Source of the DNA: Candidatus Pelagibacter communis
Lineage (GTDB): Bacteria; Pseudomonadota; Alphaproteobacteria; Pelagibacterales; Pelagibacteraceae
Length of the DNA: 64,000 bases
Assembly: GCF_001180025.1 (NCBI RefSeq)
Contig: NZ_CVSK01000047.1
Span: 1 to 64,000, forward strand
Reading direction: 5' to 3'
The position numbers and the translations under genes were made by a program. Shown piece by piece: positions 44,160-53,808 of the stretch. The notes beneath the pieces are model-generated. The model ran no database searches and was not told where the DNA came from. It saw only the letters and a list, made by a program, of their open reading frames with translations. Within the stretch, counting starts at the first letter, position 1; every line of letters starts with the position of its first letter.

Positions 44160-44590
44160 CAATTTTTTTTAGTTTTAAAGTCAATACCATACTCTGATCT
44201 TGGTCCTTTCCTAAGCCCGAATGGACCTGAGATAAATAAAGTTAATGGTTTAGTTCCCGGTTCCAAATCTACTCTATGCAAATTATTTGCTGATCTAAAA
44301 CCAATATACCCAGGTGGACGCCAAAACTTGCCGGTGCTTAATGTTTCCCAATAACCGCCTCTTAAAATTATAGTGATATAAGGAAATGTGTGATTATGAA
44401 CTCCTTCTCCATGGTCATCTGCTAGCATCTCATGAATTAATATATTGAATGGAAACCATTTAGGTCGATACCTCATCAAAACATAGTAACGGTTCATCCA
44501 AGGCTTTGCCTCTTTAAAATTTGGATGTGAAGGTCCTCTATCTAATACAACTTTTTTTCTACCAATTTTTTCTAAAAATTTTAAGAACAT
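44159..44590 (-). CDS. Cupin-fold protein
   Basis: The 143-residue protein shows a cupin metal site: 'HEMLADDHGEGVHNHTFPYITIILRGGYWETL' with histidines and a glutamate in the first motif and 'RSANNLHRVDLEPGTKPLTLFISGP' with the later histidine in the second. It resembles small cysteine-dioxygenase-like or unknown bacterial cupins. The substrate is unknown. It begins 2 nt after the BamB-like gene and overlaps zapE by 1 nt, so it is part of a leftward operon. Confidence 0.75.
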   Translation of the reverse strand: MFLKFLEKIGRKKVVLDRGPSHPNFKEAKPWMNRYYVLMRYRPKWFPFNILIHEMLADDHGEGVHNHTFPYITIILRGGYWETLSTGKFWRPPGYIGFRSANNLHRVDLEPGTKPLTLFISGPFGLRKGPRSEYGIDFKTKKN

Positions 44591-44592
44591 GT

Positions 44593-45891
44593 TTAGTTAT
44601 ATTGTACAATTGATCCATTTCTTACTACATATAAATTGTTATTAAATATAAATGGTTCAGATACTAATCCACCAGAAACTTTTTCAATTTTTATTATTTT
44701 TCCATCCTCAATCCCAGCTATGATCATTTTACCATCTGAGCTAGTCAAAAATACGTTTTTATGTCCAATTACAAAACCAATTGGATAAATATTTTTTCTT
44801 TTTTTATCTTTGTAATTCATAAATAGATCTGTAATTCGAACTATATTGCCTTTATTTTTGTCAATTAAATATAAATAACCTTCATTAGAGATTGTAAAAA
44901 TTAGATTTCCAACCAAAATAGGTTTTACATTAGAATTAACTTCATTTATCCAGTTTGTTGTTCCTGTTTTTAAATCAATTGAATAAAACTGATTTTTATT
45001 ATTTGAAAAAAATACTGAGTTTCCATCTGATACTAGTTTAGAACTCTTAAAGTTATAAGTTTCATTTATTATCGAGCTACTCTGTGTAGGTAGTTGCCAT
45101 GTAATTAAACCTGTTTCAATATCTACCGCTGTAATATCTCCTATAGAATTATTGAAAATAACATTGTCGTTTAAAATAATTAAAGAATATTTAATATTTG
45201 AAATTGTAAATGAGTCCTCTGTTTGCAAATTCCAACATTCAGAACCATCTTTAATTTTAAAACATCTCAACGTATTTTTATAATCAATAACAAATATTTT
45301 ATCCTTATGCTTTTTAATATTTGAGTTAAACGGATAATCATTATTATTTGACCAATTTAATTCTCCAGTACTAATATTCATAGAATAATATTTTGCTATG
45401 CTATCAGTTACTAAAAGATTTTGACCATCTACTAAAAAATTAAGTTTTGGTTTTAATTTTTTTTCAGATTTTGAATAATGATTTTTTTTCCAAATAACTT
45501 TCTGATTATTATCATACCTAATAATTGAACCTTTTTTATCAAAAAATATTATTCCATTTTTCAAAAAAATCGGTTCGAAATCTAATTGATTAATTTCCTC
45601 TAACTTTGAAAATTTAAAATTGCCAATCTTTGCTAATTCACCTTTGTAATTTTGCAAACCAAGATTATTTTGATTTTCATTTTTTTTATTATTTATTTTT
45701 ATTGAGGATAAATCTAATTTTAAATCTCTATTAAATTCTGAAACACTTATATTTTCTTCTGCAAAAACTTTTGTTATTTTTTTATCTGTTTCTAATTTAT
45801 TTTCTTTATCTTTCCAAATTCTGGAGTTTTCATTAAATGAACAGTTATTAAGAAAAAATAATGCAATGAAAGTAAAAATTAATTTATTCAC
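44593..45891 (-). CDS. bamB: BamB-like outer-membrane assembly lipoprotein (PQQ repeats)
   Basis: The start is GTG at 45891. The N-terminus 'MNKLIFTFIALFFLNNCSFNEN' is a lipoprotein signal with Cys17 as the probable lipidated residue. After a charged linker of about 80 residues, the rest is a beta-propeller with repeats of the PQQ type: 'LLVTDSIAKYYSMNISTGELNWSNN', 'ITAVDIETGLITWQL', 'FYSIDLKTGTTNWINE', 'LYLIDKNKGNIVRIT'. The gene before it encodes a YfgM-like protein, the same pairing seen upstream of bamB in many proteobacteria. Length (432 aa) is slightly above usual. Confidence 0.78.
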   Translation of the reverse strand: MNKLIFTFIALFFLNNCSFNENSRIWKDKENKLETDKKITKVFAEENISVSEFNRDLKLDLSSIKINNKKNENQNNLGLQNYKGELAKIGNFKFSKLEEINQLDFEPIFLKNGIIFFDKKGSIIRYDNNQKVIWKKNHYSKSEKKLKPKLNFLVDGQNLLVTDSIAKYYSMNISTGELNWSNNNDYPFNSNIKKHKDKIFVIDYKNTLRCFKIKDGSECWNLQTEDSFTISNIKYSLIILNDNVIFNNSIGDITAVDIETGLITWQLPTQSSSIINETYNFKSSKLVSDGNSVFFSNNKNQFYSIDLKTGTTNWINEVNSNVKPILVGNLIFTISNEGYLYLIDKNKGNIVRITDLFMNYKDKKRKNIYPIGFVIGHKNVFLTSSDGKMIIAGIEDGKIIKIEKVSGGLVSEPFIFNNNLYVVRNGSIVQYN

Positions 45892-46528
45892 TCAAGTCTC
45901 TGTTCAATCTTTTCTCTGCTTGAAGTCTTATGTCTGGATTTGAATTTTCTAAAGCTATTATTTGATTGAAAAATTCTTTAGCTTTTTGTTTTTGATTATT
46001 TGCATAAAAATATTCTGCTATTAAATATAAAGAATGTGATTTCCAGACACTTTTTGAATTAATCAGTGGATTTAGCATGTTTAGAAGGTCATTCTCCTGA
46101 GCGTTATCTGCATTGTAGAGTGCCTTCTTGTATATAATCAAATTGTTAATCTCACTGTCTAACGAAGTATCGTTTATCAATATATCAAATAGTGAATTAA
46201 TTCTAGACTGATCACTTACAAGATTATTATCAATGATGAAATAAAGGGATAAAGGTGAATAAGTTGGATCTTTCTTGTTTACAATTTCAATCAGGCTACT
46301 AGCTGTTTTTTCTTTTGTTTTTTCTGAATAATCAATGATTATTGAATTATAACTATCTGAGATATCTTTTTTTTTATTAATTAAATATTTATCGTAACTA
46401 AAAACACCAACTATAATAATTATTAAGATAATTATACCTGAAATTATTTTATTTTTATTATTTACAAAAAAATTCTTAATTTTTTCATTTCTAGTATTGG
46501 TATTTATAATTGATAAATCTTCATCCAT
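45884..46528 (-). CDS. YfgM-like membrane-anchored TPR protein
   Basis: The 214-residue protein has a cytoplasmic N-terminus ('TRNEKIKNFFVNNKNKI'), one transmembrane helix (about residues 26-45, 'IISGIIILIIIIVGVFSYDKYLI') and a helical periplasmic domain of tetratricopeptide type ('SKSVWKSHSLYLIAEYFYANNQKQKAKEFFNQIIALENSNPDIRLQAEKRL'). This is the layout of YfgM/DUF2133-like proteins, which associate with the Sec translocon and periplasmic chaperones. It overlaps the BamB-like gene by 8 nt and starts 2 nt after acnA. Confidence 0.78.
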   Translation of the reverse strand: MDEDLSIINTNTRNEKIKNFFVNNKNKIISGIIILIIIIVGVFSYDKYLINKKKDISDSYNSIIIDYSEKTKEKTASSLIEIVNKKDPTYSPLSLYFIIDNNLVSDQSRINSLFDILINDTSLDSEINNLIIYKKALYNADNAQENDLLNMLNPLINSKSVWKSHSLYLIAEYFYANNQKQKAKEFFNQIIALENSNPDIRLQAEKRLNRDLSE

Positions 46529-46530
46529 AA

Positions 46531-49200
46531 CTAAATCATATTCCTTAAAACGTACTGCAGAATACCTCCATTTTTATAATACTCTAATTCATTTTTTGTA
46601 TCAATTCTGCATAAAGTTTTAATTTTCTTTATTTCGCCTGAAGCATATTTAATTTCAACTGTCACTTCATCTGAGGGATTAACACCCTTTTCTATATTTA
46701 GAATACTAATTAATTCAGAACCAATTAATTTTAAATTTTTTCTATTTACATCTTCAATAAATTGTAACGGTAATATTCCCATTCCAATCAAATTAGATCG
46801 GTGGATTCTTTCAAAACTCTCTGCGATTACTGCTTTTATCCCAAGTAATTTTGTTCCTTTAGCTGCCCAATCTCTAGATGATCCAGTTCCATACTCTTTT
46901 CCACCAATAACAACCAAATCTGTTCCTCTTTTTTTATATTCAACAACTGCATCATAGACAGGAAGAACTTTTTCTTCTGGGTATAACTTAGTAAAACCAC
47001 CTTCTGTACCTGGAGCCATTTCGTTTCTAATTCTTATATTTGCAAAAGTTCCTCGCATCATAACTTCATGGTTACCTCTTCTTGAACCGTATGAATTATA
47101 ATCTTTAGGTAAAATTTGGTGTTCCATGAAATATTCACCAGTTGGACTATCTTTTTGAATACTACCAGCTGGCGATATATGATCAGTTGTAACCATATCA
47201 CCTAAAATTAATAATGGTCTTGCGTCCTTAATTTCTTTAAATCCTTCTGGTTTATCTGGTAACGAGTCAAAAAACGGAGGTTTTTTTACATATGTTGATC
47301 CCTCATCCCAATTATAGATGCTGCTTTTATCAGTTTTAATTTTTTGCCATTGAGTTGGGCCCTCTGAAACATTTGAGTATCGTTGTATAAACATGTCAGC
47401 ATTAAGTGAATCTTTTAAAGTTTCTTCTATCTCTTTATTTGAAGGCCAAATATCTTTTAAAAATACATCTTTTCCTTCTTTATCTTTTCCCAATGGATCT
47501 TTGTACAAATCAACTTCCATATGCCCAGCTATTGCGTATGCAACAACAAGTGGAGGTGAAGCCAAATAGTTAGCTTTTATATGTGGAGAAATTCTTCCCT
47601 CAAAATTTCTATTCCCAGATAAAACTGAAACAGCATAAATATTTTCTTTTTGGATAGCTTCTACAATATTTTCTGGAAGTGGTCCTGAATTTCCAATGCA
47701 AGTAGTACAGCCATACCCAACTAAATTAAAGCCAAGCTGATCTAAATAAGTGTTTAATCCAGCTTTTGCCAAATAGTCTGTAACTACTTGAGATCCAGGT
47801 GCTAAAGAAGTTTTTACCCAGGGTTTAACCTGCAAACCTTTTTCAATAGCTTTTTTAGCTAATAGTCCAGCCCCGATTAAAACATTTGGATTAGAAGTGT
47901 TAGTACATGAAGTTATTGCAGCAATTAATATTGAGCCATCTTTAATTTCGTAATCTGTATTTGATACTTTCGAAATTGACTTTTCATTTTTATTTGTAGC
48001 TTCCTGCAATACTTTTTGAAACGAACTAGGTGCATCTGTTAACAGAACTTTGTCTTGAGGTCTTTTAGGTCCTGAAATAGTTGGTACGACTGTGGACATA
48101 TCTAAAGATATAATGTCAGTAAATTCTATTTCGTTACTCGCCCATAAACCTTGTTCCTTGGCATAATTTTCTACGATATCAACAGTTTGTTGATCTCTTC
48201 CAGAAAATTTCAAATACTTTAATGTTTCTTCATCGATAGGAAAAAAACCACAAGTAGCACCATATTCTGGTGCCATGTTTGCAATTGTTGCTCTGTCCGC
48301 TAGTGTTAAATTTTTTAAACCCTCTCCATAAAACTCAACAAACTTACCAACCACTCCTTTATCTCTTAACATTTTAACAACAGTTAATACTAAATCAGTT
48401 GCAGTAGTTCCTTCTGGCATTTTGTTCTTCATTTCAAAACCGATGACTTCTGGTATTAACATGGAAATTGGTTGACCTAACATTCCTGCTTCAGCTTCAA
48501 TTCCTCCAACACCCCATCCTAAAACAGATAAACCATTTACCATTGTTGTATGACTATCCGTTCCAACTAAAGTATCTGGAAAAAGATATTTTTCACCTTT
48601 AAATTCTTCTGACCAAACAACTTTTGACAAATATTCAAGATTTACTTGGTGACAAATTCCTGTTCCTGGTGGAACTATTCTAAAATTATCAAATGCCTGC
48701 TGTCCCCATTTTAAAAAAGAATATCTCTCACCATTTCTTTCAAATTCTATATCGACATTTTTTTCAAAAGAATTTGCTTTTGCAGATTGGTCGACTTGCA
48801 CAGAGTGATCAATTACAAGATCAACTGCAGACAGTGGATTTATTGTATTTGGATCTTTATTTTTTTCTTTAACTGCTTCTCTCATTGCAGCTAAATCTGC
48901 AACTGCAGGTATTCCTGTATAATCTTGAAGCAAAACTCTTGCTGGTCTATATGCAATTTCAGTTTTAGATTTTTTTGTCTTTAGCCAGTTTTTAATCGCC
49001 TCTATTTGAGATTTTGTTACACTCAAGTCGTCTTCGTATCTTAATAAATTTTCTAGTAAAACTTTAAGAGATTTTGGAAGTTTATCTATTCCTTCAAGTC
49101 CATTTTTTTCTGCTTCATTTAATGAATAATAATTGTACTCCTTGTCATTGACTGTGATTTTTTTTAGTGATTTATAAGAATTTTTATTTCCTGGGGTCAT
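46531..49200 (-). CDS. acnA: Aconitate hydratase A
   Basis: The 889-residue enzyme isomerises citrate to isocitrate in the TCA cycle. The iron-sulfur ligands are in 'AAITSCTNTSNPNVLIGAGLLAKKA' and 'NLVGYGCTTCIGNSGPLPENI'. Other landmarks are 'VDQSAKANSFEKNVDIEFERN', 'GTDSHTTMVNGLSVLGWGVGGIEAEAGMLGQP', 'TDHISPAGSI' and 'VIGGKEYGTGSSRDWAAKGTKLLGIKAVIAESFERIHRSNLIGMGILPLQF'. The swivel domain is C-terminal and the length is normal, as for the AcnA type. It follows the LysE-type gene by 1 nt and leads into the YfgM-like gene. Confidence 0.96.
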   Translation of the reverse strand: MTPGNKNSYKSLKKITVNDKEYNYYSLNEAEKNGLEGIDKLPKSLKVLLENLLRYEDDLSVTKSQIEAIKNWLKTKKSKTEIAYRPARVLLQDYTGIPAVADLAAMREAVKEKNKDPNTINPLSAVDLVIDHSVQVDQSAKANSFEKNVDIEFERNGERYSFLKWGQQAFDNFRIVPPGTGICHQVNLEYLSKVVWSEEFKGEKYLFPDTLVGTDSHTTMVNGLSVLGWGVGGIEAEAGMLGQPISMLIPEVIGFEMKNKMPEGTTATDLVLTVVKMLRDKGVVGKFVEFYGEGLKNLTLADRATIANMAPEYGATCGFFPIDEETLKYLKFSGRDQQTVDIVENYAKEQGLWASNEIEFTDIISLDMSTVVPTISGPKRPQDKVLLTDAPSSFQKVLQEATNKNEKSISKVSNTDYEIKDGSILIAAITSCTNTSNPNVLIGAGLLAKKAIEKGLQVKPWVKTSLAPGSQVVTDYLAKAGLNTYLDQLGFNLVGYGCTTCIGNSGPLPENIVEAIQKENIYAVSVLSGNRNFEGRISPHIKANYLASPPLVVAYAIAGHMEVDLYKDPLGKDKEGKDVFLKDIWPSNKEIEETLKDSLNADMFIQRYSNVSEGPTQWQKIKTDKSSIYNWDEGSTYVKKPPFFDSLPDKPEGFKEIKDARPLLILGDMVTTDHISPAGSIQKDSPTGEYFMEHQILPKDYNSYGSRRGNHEVMMRGTFANIRIRNEMAPGTEGGFTKLYPEEKVLPVYDAVVEYKKRGTDLVVIGGKEYGTGSSRDWAAKGTKLLGIKAVIAESFERIHRSNLIGMGILPLQFIEDVNRKNLKLIGSELISILNIEKGVNPSDEVTVEIKYASGEIKKIKTLCRIDTKNELEYYKNGGILQYVLRNMI

Positions 49201-49201
49201 A

Positions 49202-49795
49202 TTATAAATAAAAAGTTATTATGCTTGTTAAAAGAAGCAGTGACATAGCATAATTAAAGTAATTAATAAATTTCTGATTTGTCGCAAATTTCCTGAAAAA
49301 TTTACCTAAGAAGGTCCACAGAGTTATACTGGTCACTGAAACAATTAAGGCCATAATGATAATTTGAGTCGTATAACTTACAAAGGTTTCTCCTGGATTA
49401 ATATAAGTTGAAACAAGAATAATTGATGCAATAACGCCTTTAGGATTTAAGAATTGAAAAATAAAAGTTTCATGAAACTTAATTGGATTTTTGTTTTTAT
49501 TTTCCTGATCAGAAGGTCCTGAAAAAGAAATTTTGTATGCTAAATAAATTAAAAATAGAGTTCCTAAATATTTCAATACCTCTTGAATTAAAGGATAAAG
49601 TTTAAAAATATTTATCAACCCTAGAGCTAAACATAATAACAAAAATGGAAATCCTAAAGTTACACCAATTATATGTGGCAGTGTTCTAAGAATACCAAAA
49701 TTGAAACCAGAATAGAAAGCAACGAAATTATTTGGTCCAGGTGTAAATGCTGCAACAATTCCAAATAAAGTTATAGAAAGAATTTCAGGATGCAT
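49202..49795 (-). CDS. LysE/RhtB-family amino acid exporter
   Basis: The 197-residue membrane protein has the LysE signature near the N-terminus, 'FGIVAAFTPGPNNFVAFYSGFNFGILRTLPHIIGVTLGFPFLLL', and about six hydrophobic helices, with the 'FHETFIFQFLNPKGVIASIILVSTYI' segment typical of RhtB-type exporters. It is expected to export amino acids or similar solutes. It starts 2 nt after csaA and ends 1 nt before acnA, so it is part of the leftward run. Confidence 0.88.
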   Translation of the reverse strand: MHPEILSITLFGIVAAFTPGPNNFVAFYSGFNFGILRTLPHIIGVTLGFPFLLLCLALGLINIFKLYPLIQEVLKYLGTLFLIYLAYKISFSGPSDQENKNKNPIKFHETFIFQFLNPKGVIASIILVSTYINPGETFVSYTTQIIIMALIVSVTSITLWTFLGKFFRKFATNQKFINYFNYAMSLLLLTSIITFYL

Positions 49796-49797
49796 TA

Positions 49798-50142
49798 TTA
49801 AGCAATCGGTAATCCGTTTTCTGCTTTTTGAGAAGGATGAACAAGTATAACTTTGCCATCGGCATCAATTGCTCCTAAAACCAATACTTGAGAAACTATT
49901 CCGGCAATATTTTTTTCAGGAAAATTACAAACAGCAATAACCTGTTTTCCTTTTAAATTCTCCTCATTATAATAATGGGTAATTTGAGCCGAAGATTGTT
50001 TAATGCCAATTTCGCTTCCAAAATCAACTTCAACCACTAAAGATGGCTTTCTCGCTTTTTCATTTTTTTTTACAGAAATTACAGTACCAATTCTAATATC
50101 TACTTTATCAAAATCATTATAGGTAATTTGCTCTTTAATCAT
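49798..50142 (-). CDS. csaA: tRNA-binding domain protein CsaA
   Basis: The 114-residue protein is one EMAP/OB-fold tRNA-binding domain: 'YNDFDKVDIRIGTVISVKKNEKARKPSLVVEVDFG', 'KQSSAQITHYYNEENLKGKQVIAVCNFPEKNIAGIVSQVLVLGAID' and 'VILVHPSQKAENGLPIA'. CsaA proteins have been described as export-related chaperones and bind tRNA. The length is exactly that of the family. Only 24 bp separate its start from that of the divergent argE. Confidence 0.9.
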   Translation of the reverse strand: MIKEQITYNDFDKVDIRIGTVISVKKNEKARKPSLVVEVDFGSEIGIKQSSAQITHYYNEENLKGKQVIAVCNFPEKNIAGIVSQVLVLGAIDADGKVILVHPSQKAENGLPIA

Positions 50143-50166
50143 AATATAATATAGTGTTTTAAGTTT
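50143..50166. promoter_or_regulatory. 24-bp divergent gap between csaA and argE with a perfect -10 box
   Basis: The gap holds TATAAT at 50145-50150 on the top strand, 16 nt before the argE ATG, implying a leader of about 10 nt or less. A leftward TATTAT lies about 5 nt before the csaA ATG. No good -35 element is visible; it would have to lie within the opposite coding region. Confidence 0.4.
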
Positions 50167-51345
50167 ATGAGTATAGATAACAATTTATATGAAAAATCAA
50201 TCAAGATTTTAACTGACTTAATCGCATTTAAAACTATCTCAGGTCAAGATAACAGTAATTTAATTGATTATTGTGAAAAAATTTTAAATAACATCGGAAT
50301 AGATACTTTCAAAGTTTATGATGATGATAAAAAAAGAGTAAATCTTTTTGGAACTCTAAAAGCAAAAAATCAAAGCATAAAAAAACCAATTATATTATCT
50401 GGTCACACTGATGTGGTTCCCGTATCTAAAGGTTGGAGCAGTGATCCATTCGTTGCAACTATTAAAAATGATAAATTATATGGAAGAGGCTCATGTGATA
50501 TGAAAGGTTTTATTGCATGTACACTTGCTTATGCACCTATCTTCAAAGAAAGTAATTTAGATAGAGACTTACATTTCTGTTACACATTTGATGAAGAGAC
50601 CGCATGTATTGGAGCCCCTTTATTAATAGAGGAATTAAAAAAAAGAGAAATCAAAAATGGAATTTGTATAATTGGTGAACCAACTAAAATGAAAATTATT
50701 GACGCCCACAAAGGTATGAATGAATACACAGTTCACTTTGGAGGACTTGCGGGACATAGTTCTAAACCACATTTAGGAGTAAATGCAGCTGAATATGCTA
50801 CTAGATATGTTGGAAAACTTTTAGAAATTAGAGAAGAATTAAAAAAAAGAGTTCAAAAAGATAGTATTTTTGATCCTCCACATTCAACTTTATCAATTGG
50901 TGGAATTAAAGGTGGTATTGCTCATAATGTCATTGCAGATAAATGTAGTGTTGAATGGGAAACAAGACCAGTTGTTAAAGAAGATGGAGAATTTGTTACG
51001 AAAGAAATTGATAAATATGCAAATGAAGTACTTCTACCAGAGATGAAAAAAGTTTTTCCAGATTCATATATTAAAAAAGAAGTGATAGGTGAAGTTGTTG
51101 GTTTTAACAGATTAGATGAGTCTGAAGCATGTGAATTTGTATCAAATATAACTGGTGATAATTCTAGAGAAGTAGTTTCTTTTGGAACAGAAGCTGGTTT
51201 ATTTCAAGAATTAGGTATCAGTACAGTTGTTTGTGGACCTGGATCCATAGAACAAGCTCACAAAATTGACGAGTTCATAGAATTAAATGAAATGAAAAAA
51301 TGCCTTAAGTTTTTAGAGGGTGTAAAAGATAAGTCAGTAAATTAA
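50167..51345 (+). CDS. argE: Acetylornithine deacetylase (M20 family)
   Basis: The 392-residue metallohydrolase shows the M20 metal and catalytic motifs: 'PIILSGHTDVVPVSKGWSSDPF' (His-x-Asp), 'LYGRGSCDMKGFIACTLAYAPIF' (bridging Asp), 'FCYTFDEETACIGAPLLIEEL' (Glu-Glu) and 'CIIGEPTKMKIIDAHKG'. 'SFGTEAGLFQELGISTVVCGPGSIEQAHKIDEFIEL' gives the last histidine. This pattern is that of ArgE, which forms ornithine for arginine synthesis; action on another N-acyl amino acid is possible. It ends with a 4-nt overlap with the convergent aldehyde dehydrogenase gene. Confidence 0.88.
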   Translation: MSIDNNLYEKSIKILTDLIAFKTISGQDNSNLIDYCEKILNNIGIDTFKVYDDDKKRVNLFGTLKAKNQSIKKPIILSGHTDVVPVSKGWSSDPFVATIKNDKLYGRGSCDMKGFIACTLAYAPIFKESNLDRDLHFCYTFDEETACIGAPLLIEELKKREIKNGICIIGEPTKMKIIDAHKGMNEYTVHFGGLAGHSSKPHLGVNAAEYATRYVGKLLEIREELKKRVQKDSIFDPPHSTLSIGGIKGGIAHNVIADKCSVEWETRPVVKEDGEFVTKEIDKYANEVLLPEMKKVFPDSYIKKEVIGEVVGFNRLDESEACEFVSNITGDNSREVVSFGTEAGLFQELGISTVVCGPGSIEQAHKIDEFIELNEMKKCLKFLEGVKDKSVN

Positions 51346-52775
51346 CTCCAACCACCTACGGCTTTTACTTCTAAAAACTCTTCTAATCCGTGTTCGCCTG
51401 CTTCACGACCTATTCCGGAATGTTTAAAACCACCGAAAGGTGCATCAACAGCAATTCCAGCTCCATTAACATCTACCATTCCAGATCTTAATTTTCTTGC
51501 AACTCTTTGTACCTTTTTAGAGTCTTGGGTTTGGATATAGTTTGTTAATCCATAAGCAGTGTCATTTGCGATTTTTATTGCTTCTTCCTCTGTTTCAAAT
51601 GGAATAACTGACAAAACTGGTCCAAAAATTTCTGTTCTTGCAACATCCATATTATTATTTACGTCCGCAAAAACAGTTGGTTTAACAAAGTAACCTTTGT
51701 CTAATCCATCAGGTTTACCTGTTCCTCCAGCAACTAATTTTGCACCTTCATCTATTCCTTTTTGAATTAAAGTTTGTATTTTATTGTATTGATTTTCTGA
51801 AATAACTGGACCTATATGTTCTCCTTCTTTTTTAGGGTCACCAACCTCAAAACTTTCAGTATATTTTTTTAATCTCTCAATAGCTTCTTCATACATTGAT
51901 TTTTCAACTAACATTCTTGTTGGCGCATTACAAGATTGTCCAGAATTTCTAAAACATCTTAAAGCACCTCTTTCAATAGCCTCTGGATCAGCATCTTTAA
52001 AAATTATATTTGCTCCTTTACCACCTAATTCTAAGCTTACTCTTTTAAAATCTTTAGCAGCATTTTGTGAAATCAAAGCTCCTGCTCTTGTTGATCCCGT
52101 AAAAGAGATCATATTTATATCTGGATGACTTGTAAGAGCATCACCTGTTGTTTCTCCATCACCATTAACTAAATTGAACACACCTTTTGGAAATTTTACA
52201 TCATCAATAATTTCAGCAAGTATCATTGAAGAGAGTGGTGCTAATTCTGATGGCTTTAAAACCATTGTACAACCTGCAGCTATTGCTGGCATTACTTTTA
52301 AACAAACTTGGTTCATCGGCCAATTCCATGGTGTTATTAATGCACAAACACCTTTTGGTTCATAAATTAATCTTTGGTTAGGAGCATGATCTCCTAACGG
52401 TTTTTCAAATTCAAAATTTTTTAAATATCTAATAAATGATTTGATATGACTTGCTCCTGTACCTGCTTGTAATTTTGTTGCAAAATCTTTTGGAGCACCC
52501 ATCTCAAGAGTTATAGCTTCTGCAATGTCTGCCCATCTTTTCTTATAATTTTCATAAAGTTTTTCTAATAATCCAATTCTTTCTTCTTTAGAAGAAAAAG
52601 CCCAAGACTCATAGGCGTCATTAGCTGCATTAACAGCAATATCAACATCAGCCTTATTTCCCAAAGTAATTACAGCACAATTTTCTTCAGTAGCAGGATC
52701 AATTACTTTAATTTCCTCTGAGCTATTTGGTTTTACCCAAGCTCCATTAATGTAAAAATTTTTTTTGTCTAACAT
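51342..52775 (-). CDS. NAD(P)-dependent aldehyde dehydrogenase
   Basis: The 477-residue protein belongs to the ALDH superfamily: 'LITPWNWPMNQVCLKVMPAIAAGCTMVLKPSELAPLSSMILAEI', 'MISFTGSTRAGALISQNAAKDFKRVSLELGGKGANIIF' (general base Glu), 'RCFRNSGQSCNAPTRMLVEKSMYEEA' (catalytic Cys) and 'DVARTEIFGPVLSVIPFETEEEAIKIANDTAYGLTNYI'. The exact aldehyde is not readable. It follows the agmatinase-family gene by 20 nt, so a role oxidising 4-aminobutanal or 4-guanidinobutanal made from agmatine/putrescine is a fair inference. Confidence 0.88.
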   Translation of the reverse strand: MLDKKNFYINGAWVKPNSSEEIKVIDPATEENCAVITLGNKADVDIAVNAANDAYESWAFSSKEERIGLLEKLYENYKKRWADIAEAITLEMGAPKDFATKLQAGTGASHIKSFIRYLKNFEFEKPLGDHAPNQRLIYEPKGVCALITPWNWPMNQVCLKVMPAIAAGCTMVLKPSELAPLSSMILAEIIDDVKFPKGVFNLVNGDGETTGDALTSHPDINMISFTGSTRAGALISQNAAKDFKRVSLELGGKGANIIFKDADPEAIERGALRCFRNSGQSCNAPTRMLVEKSMYEEAIERLKKYTESFEVGDPKKEGEHIGPVISENQYNKIQTLIQKGIDEGAKLVAGGTGKPDGLDKGYFVKPTVFADVNNNMDVARTEIFGPVLSVIPFETEEEAIKIANDTAYGLTNYIQTQDSKKVQRVARKLRSGMVDVNGAGIAVDAPFGGFKHSGIGREAGEHGLEEFLEVKAVGGWS

Positions 52776-52795
52776 GTTTTGACGTTATCCTTTCT

Positions 52796-53755
52796 TTATG
52801 TTTTTGCAAATAAATTAGTTAATTCATAAACAATAGTTGCTGCTGCTAAAGAAGTTACTTCTGCATGATCATATGCTGGAGAAACCTCAACGACGTCTGC
52901 TGAAACTAAATTTAATCCAGACAAACCTCTTAAAACGTTTACCATTTCTCTTGTAGTCATCCCTGCAATTTCTGGTGTACCAGTACCTGGAGCAAATGCA
53001 GGGTCTAAAACATCAATATCAATTGATAAGTATAAAGGATTATCTCCCACTCTTTTTCTTATTCTTTCTGCTATTTTATCCGTTCCTTCTGTTTGAAACT
53101 CATCACAATGAATTATTTTAAATCCAAAACTTTCATCATTTTTAATATCATCTCTACTATAAAGTGGGCCTCGAATTCCAACATGCATAGAAGCATCATC
53201 TAAAAATAATCCTTCTTCTCTTGCTCTTCTGAATGGAGTTCCGTGAGTATAAGGTGCACCAAAATATGTGTCCCAAGTATCTAAGTGAGCATCAAAATGA
53301 ACTAAAGATACAGGGCCTTTATTTTTTTTATTGATTGCTCTTAACAGTGGTACTGCAATAGTATGATCTCCACCTAAACTTATAATTCCCCCAACCTTAT
53401 TTAGTAAATCTGTTGCACCTACTTCTATTTGTTTAATTGCTTCATCAATACTAAATGGGTTACAAGCGATATCGCCAGCATCTGCAACTTGTTGGATTTT
53501 AAAAGGCTCAACATCATAGCTTGGATGATAATTGGTTCTTAAATGTCTTGATGCTTGCCTGATGCTTTGTGGACCAAATCTTGCTCCTGGTCTATAACTA
53601 GTTCCAGCATCAAACGGAACACCAACAATTGCAACATCACAACTTTCTACATCTCTAAGTTCAGGAAGTCTTGCAAAAGTGCTTGGGCCAGCAAATCTTG
53701 GAACTTTAGTTCCACTAACTGGTTGAATTGGATTTTTGTTTCTTTCTTTTTTCAT
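52796..53755 (-). CDS. speB: Agmatinase-family ureohydrolase
   Basis: The 319-residue protein is a binuclear manganese ureohydrolase: 'IISLGGDHTIAVPLLRAI', 'VSLVHFDAHLDTWDTYFGAPYTHGTPFRRA' and 'LYLSIDIDVLDPAFAPGTGTPEIAGMTTREMVNVL' contain the metal-binding aspartates and histidines. The family includes agmatinase and guanidinobutyrase, which I cannot separate by eye. It is transcribed leftward with the aldehyde dehydrogenase, so the pair may convert guanidino or polyamine compounds to the corresponding acid. The symbol is by family. Confidence 0.85.
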   Translation of the reverse strand: MKKERNKNPIQPVSGTKVPRFAGPSTFARLPELRDVESCDVAIVGVPFDAGTSYRPGARFGPQSIRQASRHLRTNYHPSYDVEPFKIQQVADAGDIACNPFSIDEAIKQIEVGATDLLNKVGGIISLGGDHTIAVPLLRAINKKNKGPVSLVHFDAHLDTWDTYFGAPYTHGTPFRRAREEGLFLDDASMHVGIRGPLYSRDDIKNDESFGFKIIHCDEFQTEGTDKIAERIRKRVGDNPLYLSIDIDVLDPAFAPGTGTPEIAGMTTREMVNVLRGLSGLNLVSADVVEVSPAYDHAEVTSLAAATIVYELTNLFAKT

Positions 53756-53808
53756 TTTTTAATAATCTAAGATAATATTATCTCATCTAATTCGTCTATA
53801 ATAATTTA

